Shown here: in pieces, positions 1 to 8,836 of the stretch
Position numbering within the stretch: position 1 is the stretch's first letter
How the letters are laid out: every line of letters begins with the position of its first letter
Source of the DNA: Halorussus amylolyticus
GTDB lineage: Archaea; Halobacteriota; Halobacteria; Halobacteriales; Haladaptataceae
NCBI RefSeq assembly: GCF_004143485.2
Contig: NZ_ML974133.1
Location: forward strand, 124,001-188,000
Reading direction: 5' to 3'
Length of the DNA stretch: 64,000 nt
Translations under genes and position numbers: made by a program
The notes under the pieces: generated by a model
The model's input: only the letters and a program-made list of their open reading frames with translations
Told to the model about the DNA's origin: nothing
Databases searched by the model: none

Positions 1-2
1 TC

Positions 3-1178
3 ACGAGCGTCGTCCTCGCGGTCGCGGTCGTCGGCTACCCCTTCTTGAAGTCGCAGGTCGGCCCGTTCGCGTTCGCGCTCGGCGTGGTCGCCATCGTCGC
101 CTCGCTCGGTCTGTTCTCGCTCGTCAATCGGCTGTACGCGGGTATCGGCCACCCCGGGGCCTCGTTCTGGACCGACACGATTCGGAGCGTCCTGACGCTG
201 GTGGCGCAGGTCGCGTTCCTCGTCGCGGGGCTGAACGTCCTCGGTCTCATGGGTGGTCTCGTCCTCGCGACCCTCGTGACGACGGTGGGCGTGGCGGTAC
301 TGACGAACGTCCGACCTCGAATCCCGACGCGCGAGACCGCAGAGCGAGTCTCGACGTTCGCCAAGTGGAGCGTTCCGAACGCCCTGTTTCAGAACCTCTA
401 CATGCGCCTGGACGTGCTCATCCTCGGCTTCGTCGTGAGTAACGCCGCGGTCGGTCTGTACGAACCCGCGATGCGACTGACCGTTCCGGCGGCGTTCATC
501 GCGACCGGCATCGGCGACTCGCTCACGGTGAAAGCGAGCGGCCTGAGTTCGCTCGACCGCGACGTGGGCGAAGACCTCCGAAACGCGCTCTCGTACGCCT
601 GTCTGTTCGCGATACCGATTTTCTTCGGGGCGCTCGCGATTCCGGAGGCGCTGATGGTGGTCATCTACGGCGAGGAGTTCCGCGCGGGCTGGGTCGCGCT
701 CGTCGGTCTCGCGCTGTTCCAATTGTTCAACACGTATCGGCTCCCGTTCGACAACGTCGTGAGCGGAATGAACCGCCCCGACCTCCGGTTCCGAGTCAGC
801 GTCTTCACGCTCGCCATCAACGCGCCGCTCGCGATTCTGCTCGGCCTCGAATACGGTCTCGTCGGTGTCGTGGTCGCGACTGTCATCGCAGAGACGGTCA
901 GAGTCGTCACCTACCTGCTCATCGCTCGCCGACTGTTCGACGACGTGTTGCTCCCGCGCCCGCTGTTCGAGCAGTTCGCCGCTGGCGCGGTCATGTTCGG
1001 GGTCGTCTACGGAGCGTCCGAAGCGGTCGCGATAACCGACGCGATAACGCTCGCCGCTGTCGTCGGTCTCGGCGCGGTCACGTACTTCGGCGTCCTGCTC
1101 GCGGTTAGCTCCCACTTCCGCGTGACGATTCGAGGCGTCCTCGCGGACTTCGGTATCGAGCGCGCGCCCGGCCTGTAG
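3..1178 (+). CDS. Polysaccharide/oligosaccharide flippase, 5' end cut by window edge
   Basis: Integral membrane protein of the Wzx/MATE-like polysaccharide exporter type, expected to flip lipid-linked glycans across the cytoplasmic membrane. The frame is open to the left edge and has no convincing internal start (the first candidate is a TTG at 45), so the N-terminus lies outside the window. The visible ~391 residues are a chain of hydrophobic helices with short charged loops; a stretch reading WSVPNALFQNLYMRLDVLIL is typical of the family. It lies 82 bp upstream of aglB on the same strand, which fits a role in delivering the lipid-linked glycan to the oligosaccharyltransferase. Substrate is inferred from context only. 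Confidence 0.85.
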   Translation, partial: TSVVLAVAVVGYPFLKSQVGPFAFALGVVAIVASLGLFSLVNRLYAGIGHPGASFWTDTIRSVLTLVAQVAFLVAGLNVLGLMGGLVLATLVTTVGVAVLTNVRPRIPTRETAERVSTFAKWSVPNALFQNLYMRLDVLILGFVVSNAAVGLYEPAMRLTVPAAFIATGIGDSLTVKASGLSSLDRDVGEDLRNALSYACLFAIPIFFGALAIPEALMVVIYGEEFRAGWVALVGLALFQLFNTYRLPFDNVVSGMNRPDLRFRVSVFTLAINAPLAILLGLEYGLVGVVVATVIAETVRVVTYLLIARRLFDDVLLPRPLFEQFAAGAVMFGVVYGASEAVAITDAITLAAVVGLGAVTYFGVLLAVSSHFRVTIRGVLADFGIERAPGL

Positions 1179-1260
1179 TGTAACGAGTCGGACACGCGGG
1201 CGAGTTCGCCCGTCCCGAGATGACAAGGCTTATGCGCGTTTTGCCAGTTCTTTCGAGTCA

Positions 1261-4200
1261 ATGAGCCAGCAGACTGAGCAGGTCGAAGACTCGACGGACT
1301 CCGTCGAGTCGTTCCTCGACGCAGTCGAGGACTGGTATCACGTCCCCGTGCTGGTCGCCGCGTTCGCGTTCATGCTCTGGGTACGTCTCCAGTCGTACGA
1401 CCGATTTATCCAGAACGGCGAGGTGTTTCTCGCCGGAAACGACGCGTGGTATCACCTCCGTCAAGTGACCTACACCGTGGCGAACTGGCCACAGACGATG
1501 CCGTTCGACCCGTGGACCTACTTCCCGTTCGGGACGAGCGTCGGACAGTACGGGACGCTGTACGACCAGCTCATGGCGACGGCCGCGCTCGTGGTCGGTC
1601 TCGGAAGCCCCTCCGAGCAGACCGTCGAGATGACTGTCTTGGTCGCGCCCGCCGTGTTCGGCGCGCTCGTTTTGATTCCGACGTATCTCATCGGCAAGCG
1701 CCTCGCCGGTCGTCTCGGCGGGGTGTTCGGCGTGGTCGTGCTCGCGCTCCTGCCGGGCACGTTCCTCCGGCGCGGCCTCGTCGGATTCGCCGACCACCAC
1801 GTCGCGGAGGTCCTCTTCCAGGTAATCGCGGTTCTCGCGATGATGGTCGCGCTGACCGTCGCCGAGCGCGAGAAACCGGTGTACGAACTCCTCGTGGACC
1901 GCGACTTCGAGGCGCTTCGCAGACCGGTCGGCTACAGCGCGCTCGCGGGTCTCGCGACCGCGTTCTACCTCTGGACGTGGCCGCCGGGCGTCCTCATCGT
2001 CGGCATCTTCGGCGCGTTCTTCGCGGTCAAACTCAGCGCCGACTACGTCCGCGGGGTCAGCCCCGACCACCTCGCGCTCGTCGGCGCGGTCAGCATGGGC
2101 GTGACCGGCTTCCTCCTGCTGGTCCCGCTCGGAACGCTCGAATTCAGCCCGACGAAGTTCTCGCTGCTTCAGCCACTGCTGGCGTTCGCTGTCGCTGGCG
2201 GCTGTGTGTTCATGGCGTGGCTCGCCCGCGAGTGGGACGACCGTGACCTCGCGAAAACGCTCTATCCCGCCACTATCGGCGGTATCATCGTCGCCGTCGT
2301 GGGCGCGGTCGCGGTCGCGCTCCCGAACGTCTTCGACCTGATTCGGAACAACGTCATCCGGGTCGTCGGGTTCAGCACCGGCGCGCGAACCCGGACCATC
2401 GGCGAGGCCCAACCGTTCCTCTCCAACGCCCGGCCGCAGTGGGGAATCGAGTGGTACGACGTGATTCTGCAGGAGTACGGGCTGATGCTGTTCACCGCGA
2501 TTATCGGCGCAGTCTGGCTCGTGTGGCGCACCTACCGCACCGGCGACCACCGCGCCGAGAACTTCCTCGTGTTGGTGTGGGCCGCGTTCATCTTCGCCGC
2601 GGCGTTCACCCAGGTCCGATTCAACTACTACCTCGCGGTGCCGGTCGCGGTGCTGAACGCGTATCTGGTCAGTCGGACGTTCGGCCTAGTGGACCTCACC
2701 GACCGGAAATCGGTGACTGATATCGAGGGGTACCAGGTGATGGTCGTCGTAGTGGTCGTACTGCTCGTCCTCCCGGTCCTCGTCTTCCCCGCGACGTTGG
2801 GGACGACCGGCAATCCGCAAATCGACGAGACCCGAACCGCGATGGTGGAAGGCCAGACCACCCCCGGTGCCGTGACCCAGTGGGACGGGACGCTCGACTG
2901 GATGGCGAACGAGACGCCCGAGGAAGGAACGTACGGCGGTGCAGACAACGAGATGGAGTACTACGGCACCTACGGTCCCGACGAGGGCGACGACTTCGAG
3001 TATCCTGAGGGAGCCTACGGCGTGATGTCGTGGTGGGACTACGGCCACTGGATTACCACGCAGGGCGAGCGCATTCCGAACGCGAACCCGTTCCAGGAGG
3101 GCGCGACGAGCGCCGCGAATTACCTCCTCGCGCCGAGCGAGGCCGAGGCGAATCAGGTCCTCGACAGGCGCGGCGAGGACCACGAGGAGACCCGATACGT
3201 GATGACCGACTGGCAGATGGCCGAGCCGAGTTCGAAGTTCTCGGCTCCCACGGTGTTCAACGACAACGTGAGCCAGACCGACTTCACGACCCAGATGTAC
3301 CAAGAGGGTCAGAACGGGTATCAGCCCCTGTTCCAGGTGAAAGACCAGCGCTACTACGACAGTCAGGTGGCGCGACTCTACCTCTACCACGGGAGCGCGG
3401 TCGAACCGAGCCCCGTCGTGGTGGACTACGAGCGACTCGGTCAGTACTCGACCGACGAGCTAGTTAGCGCGCCGACCGGCGAGAACGCGAGTCCCGTCCA
3501 GCAGTTCGAGTCGATGGAGGAGGCCCGGGCGTACGTCGAGAACGACACGACCGGCACCGCCCAAATCGGCGGTATCGGCCCGTTCCCGAGCGAGCGCGTG
3601 CCCGCGCTCGAACACTACCGCCTCGTCAAGCAGAGCGAGGCCTCGGGCACCAACTCCCAGGACTACGTTCAGACGCTCCAGACCGAGATGCAACTCCTCC
3701 AGCAGGCTGGCATCAACCCGAACGCGCTGTTCCGCACGTCGCCGTCGTGGGTCAAGACGTTCGAGCGCGTGCCCGGCGCGACGGTCGAAGGAACCGGTCC
3801 CGCGAATACGACCGTGACCGCGACGGTCGAGATGGCACCCGCCGGAGCCAACTCGACGTTCCCCTACACCCAGCAGGCCGAGACCGACGAGAACGGTGAG
3901 TTCACGATGACCCTGCCGTACTCCTCGACCGGCTACGACGAGTGGGGCACCGACGAGGGCTACACGAACACCAGCGTCCGCGCGACCGGCCCGTATCAGT
4001 TCAACACGCCCCAGTCGTTCGAGGACGGGAACGTCACCTTCTCGAACGCCACCGCGCACGTGAGCGAGGGGCAGGTCGTCGGCGAGAACGAGTCCGCCAC
4101 GCAGGTCGAACTGACCGAGCAGTCCGTGGAACTCGGACAGGACGAGAACAACTCGACCGCCGACGCGAACGAAACCGACGTGACGGACGGCAACGAGACG

Positions 4201-4395
4201 GCCGACGCGAACGAGACGCAGGCCGACTCGACGAACGACTCCGAGAACGCCTCCGCGCTCGACTCGCCCGAGTCGTCGGGCGTCGAGTCGGTGTCTCCCG
4301 ACGAGGCGCTTCCGCCCCGCGAGCAGACGACCGCCGCGCGCGCCGGACTCGTCGGTGCGTTCGCGCTCGCGGCCGTCGGCATGAAACGAGACTGA
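1261..4395 (+). CDS. aglB: Oligosaccharyltransferase AglB (STT3 family)
   Basis: Transfers a dolichol-phosphate-linked glycan to Asn in N-X-S/T sequons on the outer membrane face. The 1044-residue protein has about a dozen N-terminal membrane helices, then a soluble C-terminal domain. Visible STT3 hallmarks: a metal-binding Asp in GNDAWYH (D61), the FADHH motif (D178), and WWDYG at residues 591-595, which recognises the sequon Ser/Thr. Length fits haloarchaeal AglB. The last ~100 residues are acidic, low-complexity and themselves crowded with N-X-S/T sites, followed by a short hydrophobic segment ending GMKRD. A TATA-like stretch lies about 25 bp upstream of the ATG, so transcription may be nearly leaderless. 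Confidence 0.96.
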   Translation: MSQQTEQVEDSTDSVESFLDAVEDWYHVPVLVAAFAFMLWVRLQSYDRFIQNGEVFLAGNDAWYHLRQVTYTVANWPQTMPFDPWTYFPFGTSVGQYGTLYDQLMATAALVVGLGSPSEQTVEMTVLVAPAVFGALVLIPTYLIGKRLAGRLGGVFGVVVLALLPGTFLRRGLVGFADHHVAEVLFQVIAVLAMMVALTVAEREKPVYELLVDRDFEALRRPVGYSALAGLATAFYLWTWPPGVLIVGIFGAFFAVKLSADYVRGVSPDHLALVGAVSMGVTGFLLLVPLGTLEFSPTKFSLLQPLLAFAVAGGCVFMAWLAREWDDRDLAKTLYPATIGGIIVAVVGAVAVALPNVFDLIRNNVIRVVGFSTGARTRTIGEAQPFLSNARPQWGIEWYDVILQEYGLMLFTAIIGAVWLVWRTYRTGDHRAENFLVLVWAAFIFAAAFTQVRFNYYLAVPVAVLNAYLVSRTFGLVDLTDRKSVTDIEGYQVMVVVVVVLLVLPVLVFPATLGTTGNPQIDETRTAMVEGQTTPGAVTQWDGTLDWMANETPEEGTYGGADNEMEYYGTYGPDEGDDFEYPEGAYGVMSWWDYGHWITTQGERIPNANPFQEGATSAANYLLAPSEAEANQVLDRRGEDHEETRYVMTDWQMAEPSSKFSAPTVFNDNVSQTDFTTQMYQEGQNGYQPLFQVKDQRYYDSQVARLYLYHGSAVEPSPVVVDYERLGQYSTDELVSAPTGENASPVQQFESMEEARAYVENDTTGTAQIGGIGPFPSERVPALEHYRLVKQSEASGTNSQDYVQTLQTEMQLLQQAGINPNALFRTSPSWVKTFERVPGATVEGTGPANTTVTATVEMAPAGANSTFPYTQQAETDENGEFTMTLPYSSTGYDEWGTDEGYTNTSVRATGPYQFNTPQSFEDGNVTFSNATAHVSEGQVVGENESATQVELTEQSVELGQDENNSTADANETDVTDGNETADANETQADSTNDSENASALDSPESSGVESVSPDEALPPREQTTAARAGLVGAFALAAVGMKRD

Positions 4396-4463
4396 GAACG
4401 AGCGCCCCGACGCCGAACCCAAAAGCCGAACTGTTTTCCGCGCGGTCGGTGTACGTCACATTA

Positions 4464-5438
4464 ATGCGAGCGTGGCTCTCCGTCTACCTCAAGGGCATCT
4501 TCATGGGTGCCGCCGACGCCGTACCCGGCGTCTCCGGCGGGACCATCGCGCTGATAACCGGCATCTACGAGCGACTCGTCGGCGCTATTGCGGCGTTCGA
4601 CCCGCGAGTGCTGGCCGACCTCCCGCGGGCGTACGACCCCGACGCCCGTGCCCGCGTGGTCGGCCTGCTTCGGGAGATGGACGTGGCGTTTCTCGCGGTC
4701 CTCGGCGCGGGCGTCATGACTGCGATTATCGGGGTTACGGGGGTCGTCTCCGCGCTCGAAGCGTCGAACCCCGCGGTGCTGTTCGCGTTCTTCTTCGGTC
4801 TCATCGCGGCGTCGGCGGTCGTCCTCTGGAGCGAGGTCCGACTCGACACCCACGCCGAGCGCGCGGCGGCAGTGGTCGGATTCACCGTCGCGTTCGCGCT
4901 CTCGGGCGAGGCGGCGGGGGCCGCGATTTCCCACGCGCCTCCGGTCCTCTTCGTTGCGGGGGCGATAGCCATCTGTGCGATGATTCTCCCCGGCGTGTCG
5001 GGGTCGCTTCTGCTCGTCCTGTTCGGCCAGTACGTCTTCATGTCGAACACCCTCCACGCGTTCATCGACGGCGCGGTCGGCGTGGCCCGGGGCGAATCGC
5101 TCAGCTCGCTGGTCGGGCCGGGCGTCTCGATAGTCTCGTTCGTCGCGGGTGCGGCGGTCGGCATCCTCACGTTCGCCCGCGTCGTGAAGTGGGCGCTCGC
5201 GAATCACCGCGAGGTGACGCTCACCTTCCTGGTCGCGCTGATGGTCGGCGCGCTGAGGCTCCCGGTCGAGCGCGTCGTCGGCTCGGGCGGCGCGTGGCCG
5301 TCCGAGCGCGTGGCAGCGGTGTTGGTCGCAGGCCTCGTCGGAGCGTTCGCGGTCCTGCTCATCGACTACTACACCGACGACTTGGAGTACATCGAGGACG
5401 AGTCCTCCGGGGCGTCTGTGGCGGCTCGGAACGACTAG
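4464..5438 (+). CDS. DUF368 membrane protein, candidate polyprenyl-phosphate translocase
   Basis: 324-residue DUF368 protein. The start is placed at the ATG of MRAWLSVYLKG, because upstream codons in this frame are only the shadow of aglB. Two related motifs, PGVSGGTIALITGIYE near residue 18 and PGVSGSLLLVLFGQY near residue 175, show the internal duplication of the family. Bacterial DUF368 proteins (PopT) have been linked to recycling undecaprenyl phosphate across the membrane. Here the gene follows aglB by 68 bp. That position suggests return of dolichol phosphate released by glycan transfer; this is inference from the family and the neighbourhood. Confidence 0.88.
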   Translation: MRAWLSVYLKGIFMGAADAVPGVSGGTIALITGIYERLVGAIAAFDPRVLADLPRAYDPDARARVVGLLREMDVAFLAVLGAGVMTAIIGVTGVVSALEASNPAVLFAFFFGLIAASAVVLWSEVRLDTHAERAAAVVGFTVAFALSGEAAGAAISHAPPVLFVAGAIAICAMILPGVSGSLLLVLFGQYVFMSNTLHAFIDGAVGVARGESLSSLVGPGVSIVSFVAGAAVGILTFARVVKWALANHREVTLTFLVALMVGALRLPVERVVGSGGAWPSERVAAVLVAGLVGAFAVLLIDYYTDDLEYIEDESSGASVAARND

Positions 5439-6058
5439 TCGACGGCGAGAACAGTACTAATATTTGATATAACAGCACTACTGCCGGACCGTGTTCTCCT
5501 CCGTCAAATGGAGTTTCCAGTCTTCCCCGACGAGAACAGCACTACTGCCGGCACATATGAGAACCGCACAGCACCGCGACCGCGGGCCACACCCTCCCCA
5601 ACCGACTGCGTTTCTCAGTCAGTCGCTCCCGTCGGTCGCTCCTTCCCTGCGATACTCATCCACTGGAAGACAAACCGCGTCTTCCAAGCCTGCGCTCGCT
5701 TCGCTCGCGCAGACCTCGCGCGATTGTGTCGCGCCACAAGAGCGCGACCGCACGCGCCACGGATTTAGTCGAATTTCGCGAAATCCGATCTTGGGTCACG
5801 GCGCGCGCTGGCGCGGCTTTATGCCGCGCCGTCGTTCGCGCGAGGGATGAGCAAACGAGCGACCGCAGGGAGCGAGTGAGCGAATCGGCTGGGGAGGGTG
5901 TGGCCTGCGGTCGCGGTGCGGTTTCATAGGTGACGTGCGAGCAGGTAGCTCACGAACTAAACAAAACAGATAGGCGGAACGCTTCACGAACCAAACAAAA
6001 CGATGCCGGAGCAGGGACAGTCACAAAAACAGAGCACTCCACAAACCGCGTTCTATCT
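5439..6058. other. 620-bp gene-free interval with direct and inverted repeats
   Basis: No credible gene. The left part carries two exact 17-bp copies of AACAGCACTACTGCCGG (5471-5487, 5535-5551) and a related partial copy near 5447. The middle is a large inverted repeat listed separately. The right end (5936-6058) shows nothing recognisable apart from downstream DNA of glpC, which is encoded on the opposite strand and ends at 6059. Confidence 0.7.
5555..5930. repeat. Inverted-repeat element (arms 5555-5658 and 5838-5930)
   Basis: The left arm (containing CACCGCGACCGCGGGCCACA) and the right arm (containing TGGCCTGCGGTCGCGGTGCG) are imperfect reverse complements of about 95 bp. The centre includes a small hairpin around 5813-5830 (GGCGCGGC, then GCCGCGCC). 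A third copy, in the orientation of the right arm, occurs at 15925-16078. No reading frame is conserved between copies, so this is a non-coding dispersed repeat. Mobility is possible but no target duplication was seen. Confidence 0.75.
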
Positions 6059-7450
6059 CTAATCCACCAACGCCTCTTCCAGCACCTCGAGCGGGTGGCG
6101 AATCTCGTAGCCCGTGCCGTGTTCCATCTGCATCGCGCAGGTCGGGCATTCGGTCAGTCCCGTCTCGCCCTCGACAGACTCCATGTGGTCGAACATCTCC
6201 GCGCCGATTTGCATCGAGGTATCGTACTTCTCGTCCTTCCAGCCGTAGGTGCCCGAGATTCCCGAACAGGAATCGCCAACGTCCTCGGCGTTCGCGCCCT
6301 CAAGCCGGTCGAGGAGTTCGACCGCCTGTCCCGCGAGACCCTGATTTCGGGCGTGACACGGCGCGTGGTACGCGAAGTTCTCGCTCTCGGCGTCGCCCTC
6401 ACCGTCGATTTCGGCGTCGTCCAGCGCGCCTTCGAGGTCCTCGTGGACGCGGAGGTATTCGAGCGCCTCGTAGGTCCGGGCCGCCACGCTCGCGGTCCCC
6501 TCGAAGTCGAACAGTTCGGGGTACTCCTGGCGGAGCGACATCGAACAGGAGGTACACGAGGCGACGATATCAGCGCCGTCCTCGATGGCGGCCGCGAGTT
6601 CCCGGACGTTGACTTCGGCGGCGCGCTCGGCGTCGTCGAGCATCCCGTTGGCGAACATCGGCGTGCCCGAACACCGCTGTGGCGGGACCATCACCTCGTA
6701 GCCGAACCGCTCGAACACCCGGACCATCGCCTTGCCGACCGCGGGGGTGTTGTAGTTCGAGTAACACCCGTGGAAGTACGCCACGCGCTTGTCGTCGCTC
6801 TCGACGTTCGCGCCGTCTCGCTCTGCTCGCGCATCCTGCGCTCGCTTTTTCGAGGCGGCAACGCCGCCTCGCCTCTTCCACCACGTCCGAAACGTCTCGT
6901 CGGCGAACGCCGGAAAGTCGCGCTCGCTCGTGATTCCGAGGAGTTTCTCGTTGAATTTCTGGACGACCGAGTTGCCCATCACGAAGTTAGTGAGTCGGGG
7001 GACTTTGCTCCCAAGTCGGGCGAGCGCGCCGTAGTTCGCCAGAATCCGGTTCCGGACGTACTCGCGCGAGAGTTTGTCCATCTGATTCTCGACGAACGAC
7101 CCCCGAGCCGTGTTGTGCATCTGCGAGAGCGGAACGTCAGAGGGGCAGGCGTCGTCACACCGCATGCAGTTCGAGCAGGACATCACCGAGTCGTCGATGT
7201 CGTGGTCGTCCTTGCGCTTGAGTCGCCACTGTTCGGGTCCTTGGAACTTCGGGCCGGGGAACTCGTCGTCCACCGCGGCGACCGGGCAGTTGGTGTCGCA
7301 CGTCGAGCACTTGTAGCAGTCGTCGCTCCCCGGCCGGAGGTCCATCTCCTCGCTCTCGGGGAACACCTGTATCGGCTCGAACTCGTCGGCTTCGACGGTG
7401 TTCTCGGTCCGTACCTCGCTCGCGGTCTCGGGATTCTCTGTGTCGCTCAT
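6059..7450 (-). CDS. glpC: Anaerobic glycerol-3-phosphate dehydrogenase subunit C
   Basis: 463-residue iron-sulfur subunit that passes electrons from GlpAB towards the membrane quinone pool. Two ferredoxin-like [4Fe-4S] motifs are near the N-terminus (CYKCSTCDTNCP and CSNCMRCDDACP), followed by two CCG domains with CYSNYNTP, CSGTPMF, CTSCS, CHARNQG, CSGISGTYG and CPTCAMQ. It is last in a glpABC operon, three bases after the glpB stop. Residues about 195-220 form a charged insert (KRRGGVAASKKR region) that includes a 9-bp G+C palindrome in the DNA at 6851-6871; this looks like a lineage-specific insertion. Confidence 0.95.
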   Translation of the reverse strand: MSDTENPETASEVRTENTVEADEFEPIQVFPESEEMDLRPGSDDCYKCSTCDTNCPVAAVDDEFPGPKFQGPEQWRLKRKDDHDIDDSVMSCSNCMRCDDACPSDVPLSQMHNTARGSFVENQMDKLSREYVRNRILANYGALARLGSKVPRLTNFVMGNSVVQKFNEKLLGITSERDFPAFADETFRTWWKRRGGVAASKKRAQDARAERDGANVESDDKRVAYFHGCYSNYNTPAVGKAMVRVFERFGYEVMVPPQRCSGTPMFANGMLDDAERAAEVNVRELAAAIEDGADIVASCTSCSMSLRQEYPELFDFEGTASVAARTYEALEYLRVHEDLEGALDDAEIDGEGDAESENFAYHAPCHARNQGLAGQAVELLDRLEGANAEDVGDSCSGISGTYGWKDEKYDTSMQIGAEMFDHMESVEGETGLTECPTCAMQMEHGTGYEIRHPLEVLEEALVD

Positions 7451-7453
7451 GAA

Positions 7454-8836
7454 TCAGTCTCGAACCTCCTTCGCCGCGGTCCGCCCCGCAAATCGTCCCG
7501 TCGCCAGCGAGACGCCCGCGCCCGACTTCTCGGCCGCGAAATCGTGGCCGCCCAACACCGCTCCGGCCGCCCGCAGATTCGGGAACTCGGAGCCCCCGCG
7601 AGCGTCGAGCGGTCGCAACTCCCCATCAACTTCGACGCCGAATCGGGCGAACGCGTGGTCGCCGAAGGCGTCGTCTTCGAACCAGTCGTACCGGTCGCTC
7701 GGGTGGGCTACTCGGCAGTCGAAAATCGGTTCTCGGACCCCCTCGCGGTCGGAGTCGATTCCCTTCCCGACGAGGCCGCCGGTCGCCAGCACGAACTGGT
7801 CGGCGTGGAACGGAATCGCCGCGCCGTTTCGCTCGACTCGGACCGCCCGGACGCGCCCGGACGAGTCGGTCTCGTAGCCGACCGCGGGATTCCCGGTCGT
7901 GAATCGCACGCCCGCCTCGCGACAGGCCGCCACGAGCGCGCCTTCGAGTCGCATCCCCGGCAGACTCGGCGGTCCCATCGGCACCTCGAAGACGGCCGCG
8001 CCGAGTTCGGCTTCGAGGTCCGCGCGCACTTCCGCGGGCGCGTGCTGGCCGAGGAGCGCCGGGAAGCCGACGCGCTCGGCGTCCCCGAGGTGGTCTTTCA
8101 CGGTCTCGGCGAGCGCCTCCCGGGCCGGAAGCGTCTCGGTGTATCCCGCCCCGCCGACGCGTTCGACGCGCTCGTTCGCGTCGAGCGCGTCGGCGAACCG
8201 CGTGAGTTTCGCGTCGGCCCGGAAGCCGCCGGGGAACCGGAGGGTGACGCCCTCCGCGTCGAAGGGCACCCCCACCGATTCGAGGTGGTCGGCGACCAGC
8301 GGCGCGTCGAAGTCCGTGACGGTCTCGAAGCCGACGAGGAGCGCGTCCCGGTCGTCGCTCGCCAGTCCGGCCGCGGCGCTCGCGGGGTAGCGGGCGGTGG
8401 GCTTGACGCGCCCGCCGTGAGTCGGGACGAGCGCGTTCCGGTCGGTGTGACCGCCGCGATACAGGTCGCCGGTCGCGTCGTCGAACAGCGCGAGGCCTTC
8501 GCGAACACCCGCCTCGCCCACGATTCTGTAGGGGTGCGAATCGGGGAGGTCGGGGATGGCGTCGAAGGGGTTCGAGAGGGGCGTCTCCGGCGCTCGATTT
8601 TCCGCGTCGTCCGCGCCGTGACTTTGGCCATCGCCAGCGCCGCGACCCGCGGCCGAAGCCGCGGGTCGCGGCGCGTACCCCAGCACGTCTATCAGTCCGC
8701 TCGCGCTCTTGAGCGTCGAGTCCTTGTGCGAGAGCACGCGGACGCGGCCGCCCGCGCCCTCGCGGGCTGCCGCGAGCGCCGCGGTCATCCCGGCGATGCC
8801 GCCGCCCACGACGAGCACGTCGTCCTCAATCGCCAT
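7454..8836 (-). CDS. glpB: Anaerobic glycerol-3-phosphate dehydrogenase subunit B
   Basis: 460-residue flavoprotein subunit of the GlpABC complex. The N-terminal Rossmann motif [18 protein letters not shown] (residues ~8-25) binds [13 protein letters not shown] and [14 protein letters not shown] are family signatures. Between those two signatures lies an insert of about 25 residues rich in Ala, Gly and Asp, whose DNA carries a perfect 17-bp palindrome (8637-8674). The gene overlaps glpA by 11 bp and is followed by glpC, a translationally coupled operon. Confidence 0.94.
   Translation of the reverse strand: MAIEDDVLVVGGGIAGMTAALAAAREGAGGRVRVLSHKDSTLKSASGLIDVLGYAPRPAASAAGRGAGDGQSHGADDAENRAPETPLSNPFDAIPDLPDSHPYRIVGEAGVREGLALFDDATGDLYRGGHTDRNALVPTHGGRVKPTARYPASAAAGLASDDRDALLVGFETVTDFDAPLVADHLESVGVPFDAEGVTLRFPGGFRADAKLTRFADALDANERVERVGGAGYTETLPAREALAETVKDHLGDAERVGFPALLGQHAPAEVRADLEAELGAAVFEVPMGPPSLPGMRLEGALVAACREAGVRFTTGNPAVGYETDSSGRVRAVRVERNGAAIPFHADQFVLATGGLVGKGIDSDREGVREPIFDCRVAHPSDRYDWFEDDAFGDHAFARFGVEVDGELRPLDARGGSEFPNLRAAGAVLGGHDFAAEKSGAGVSLATGRFAGRTAAKEVRD
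8637..8674. repeat. 17-bp perfect palindrome inside glpB
   Basis: Arms 8637-8653 and 8658-8674 are exact reverse complements, separated by the 4-nt loop CGAA. It lies in the DNA encoding the variable insert of GlpB and adds Ala/Gly/Arg-rich residues without breaking the frame. Confidence 0.9.

Noticed and set aside
1258-2550. 430-residue minus-strand frame inside aglB
   Set aside because: Shadow frame rich in Arg, Glu and Asp, opposite a canonical AglB.
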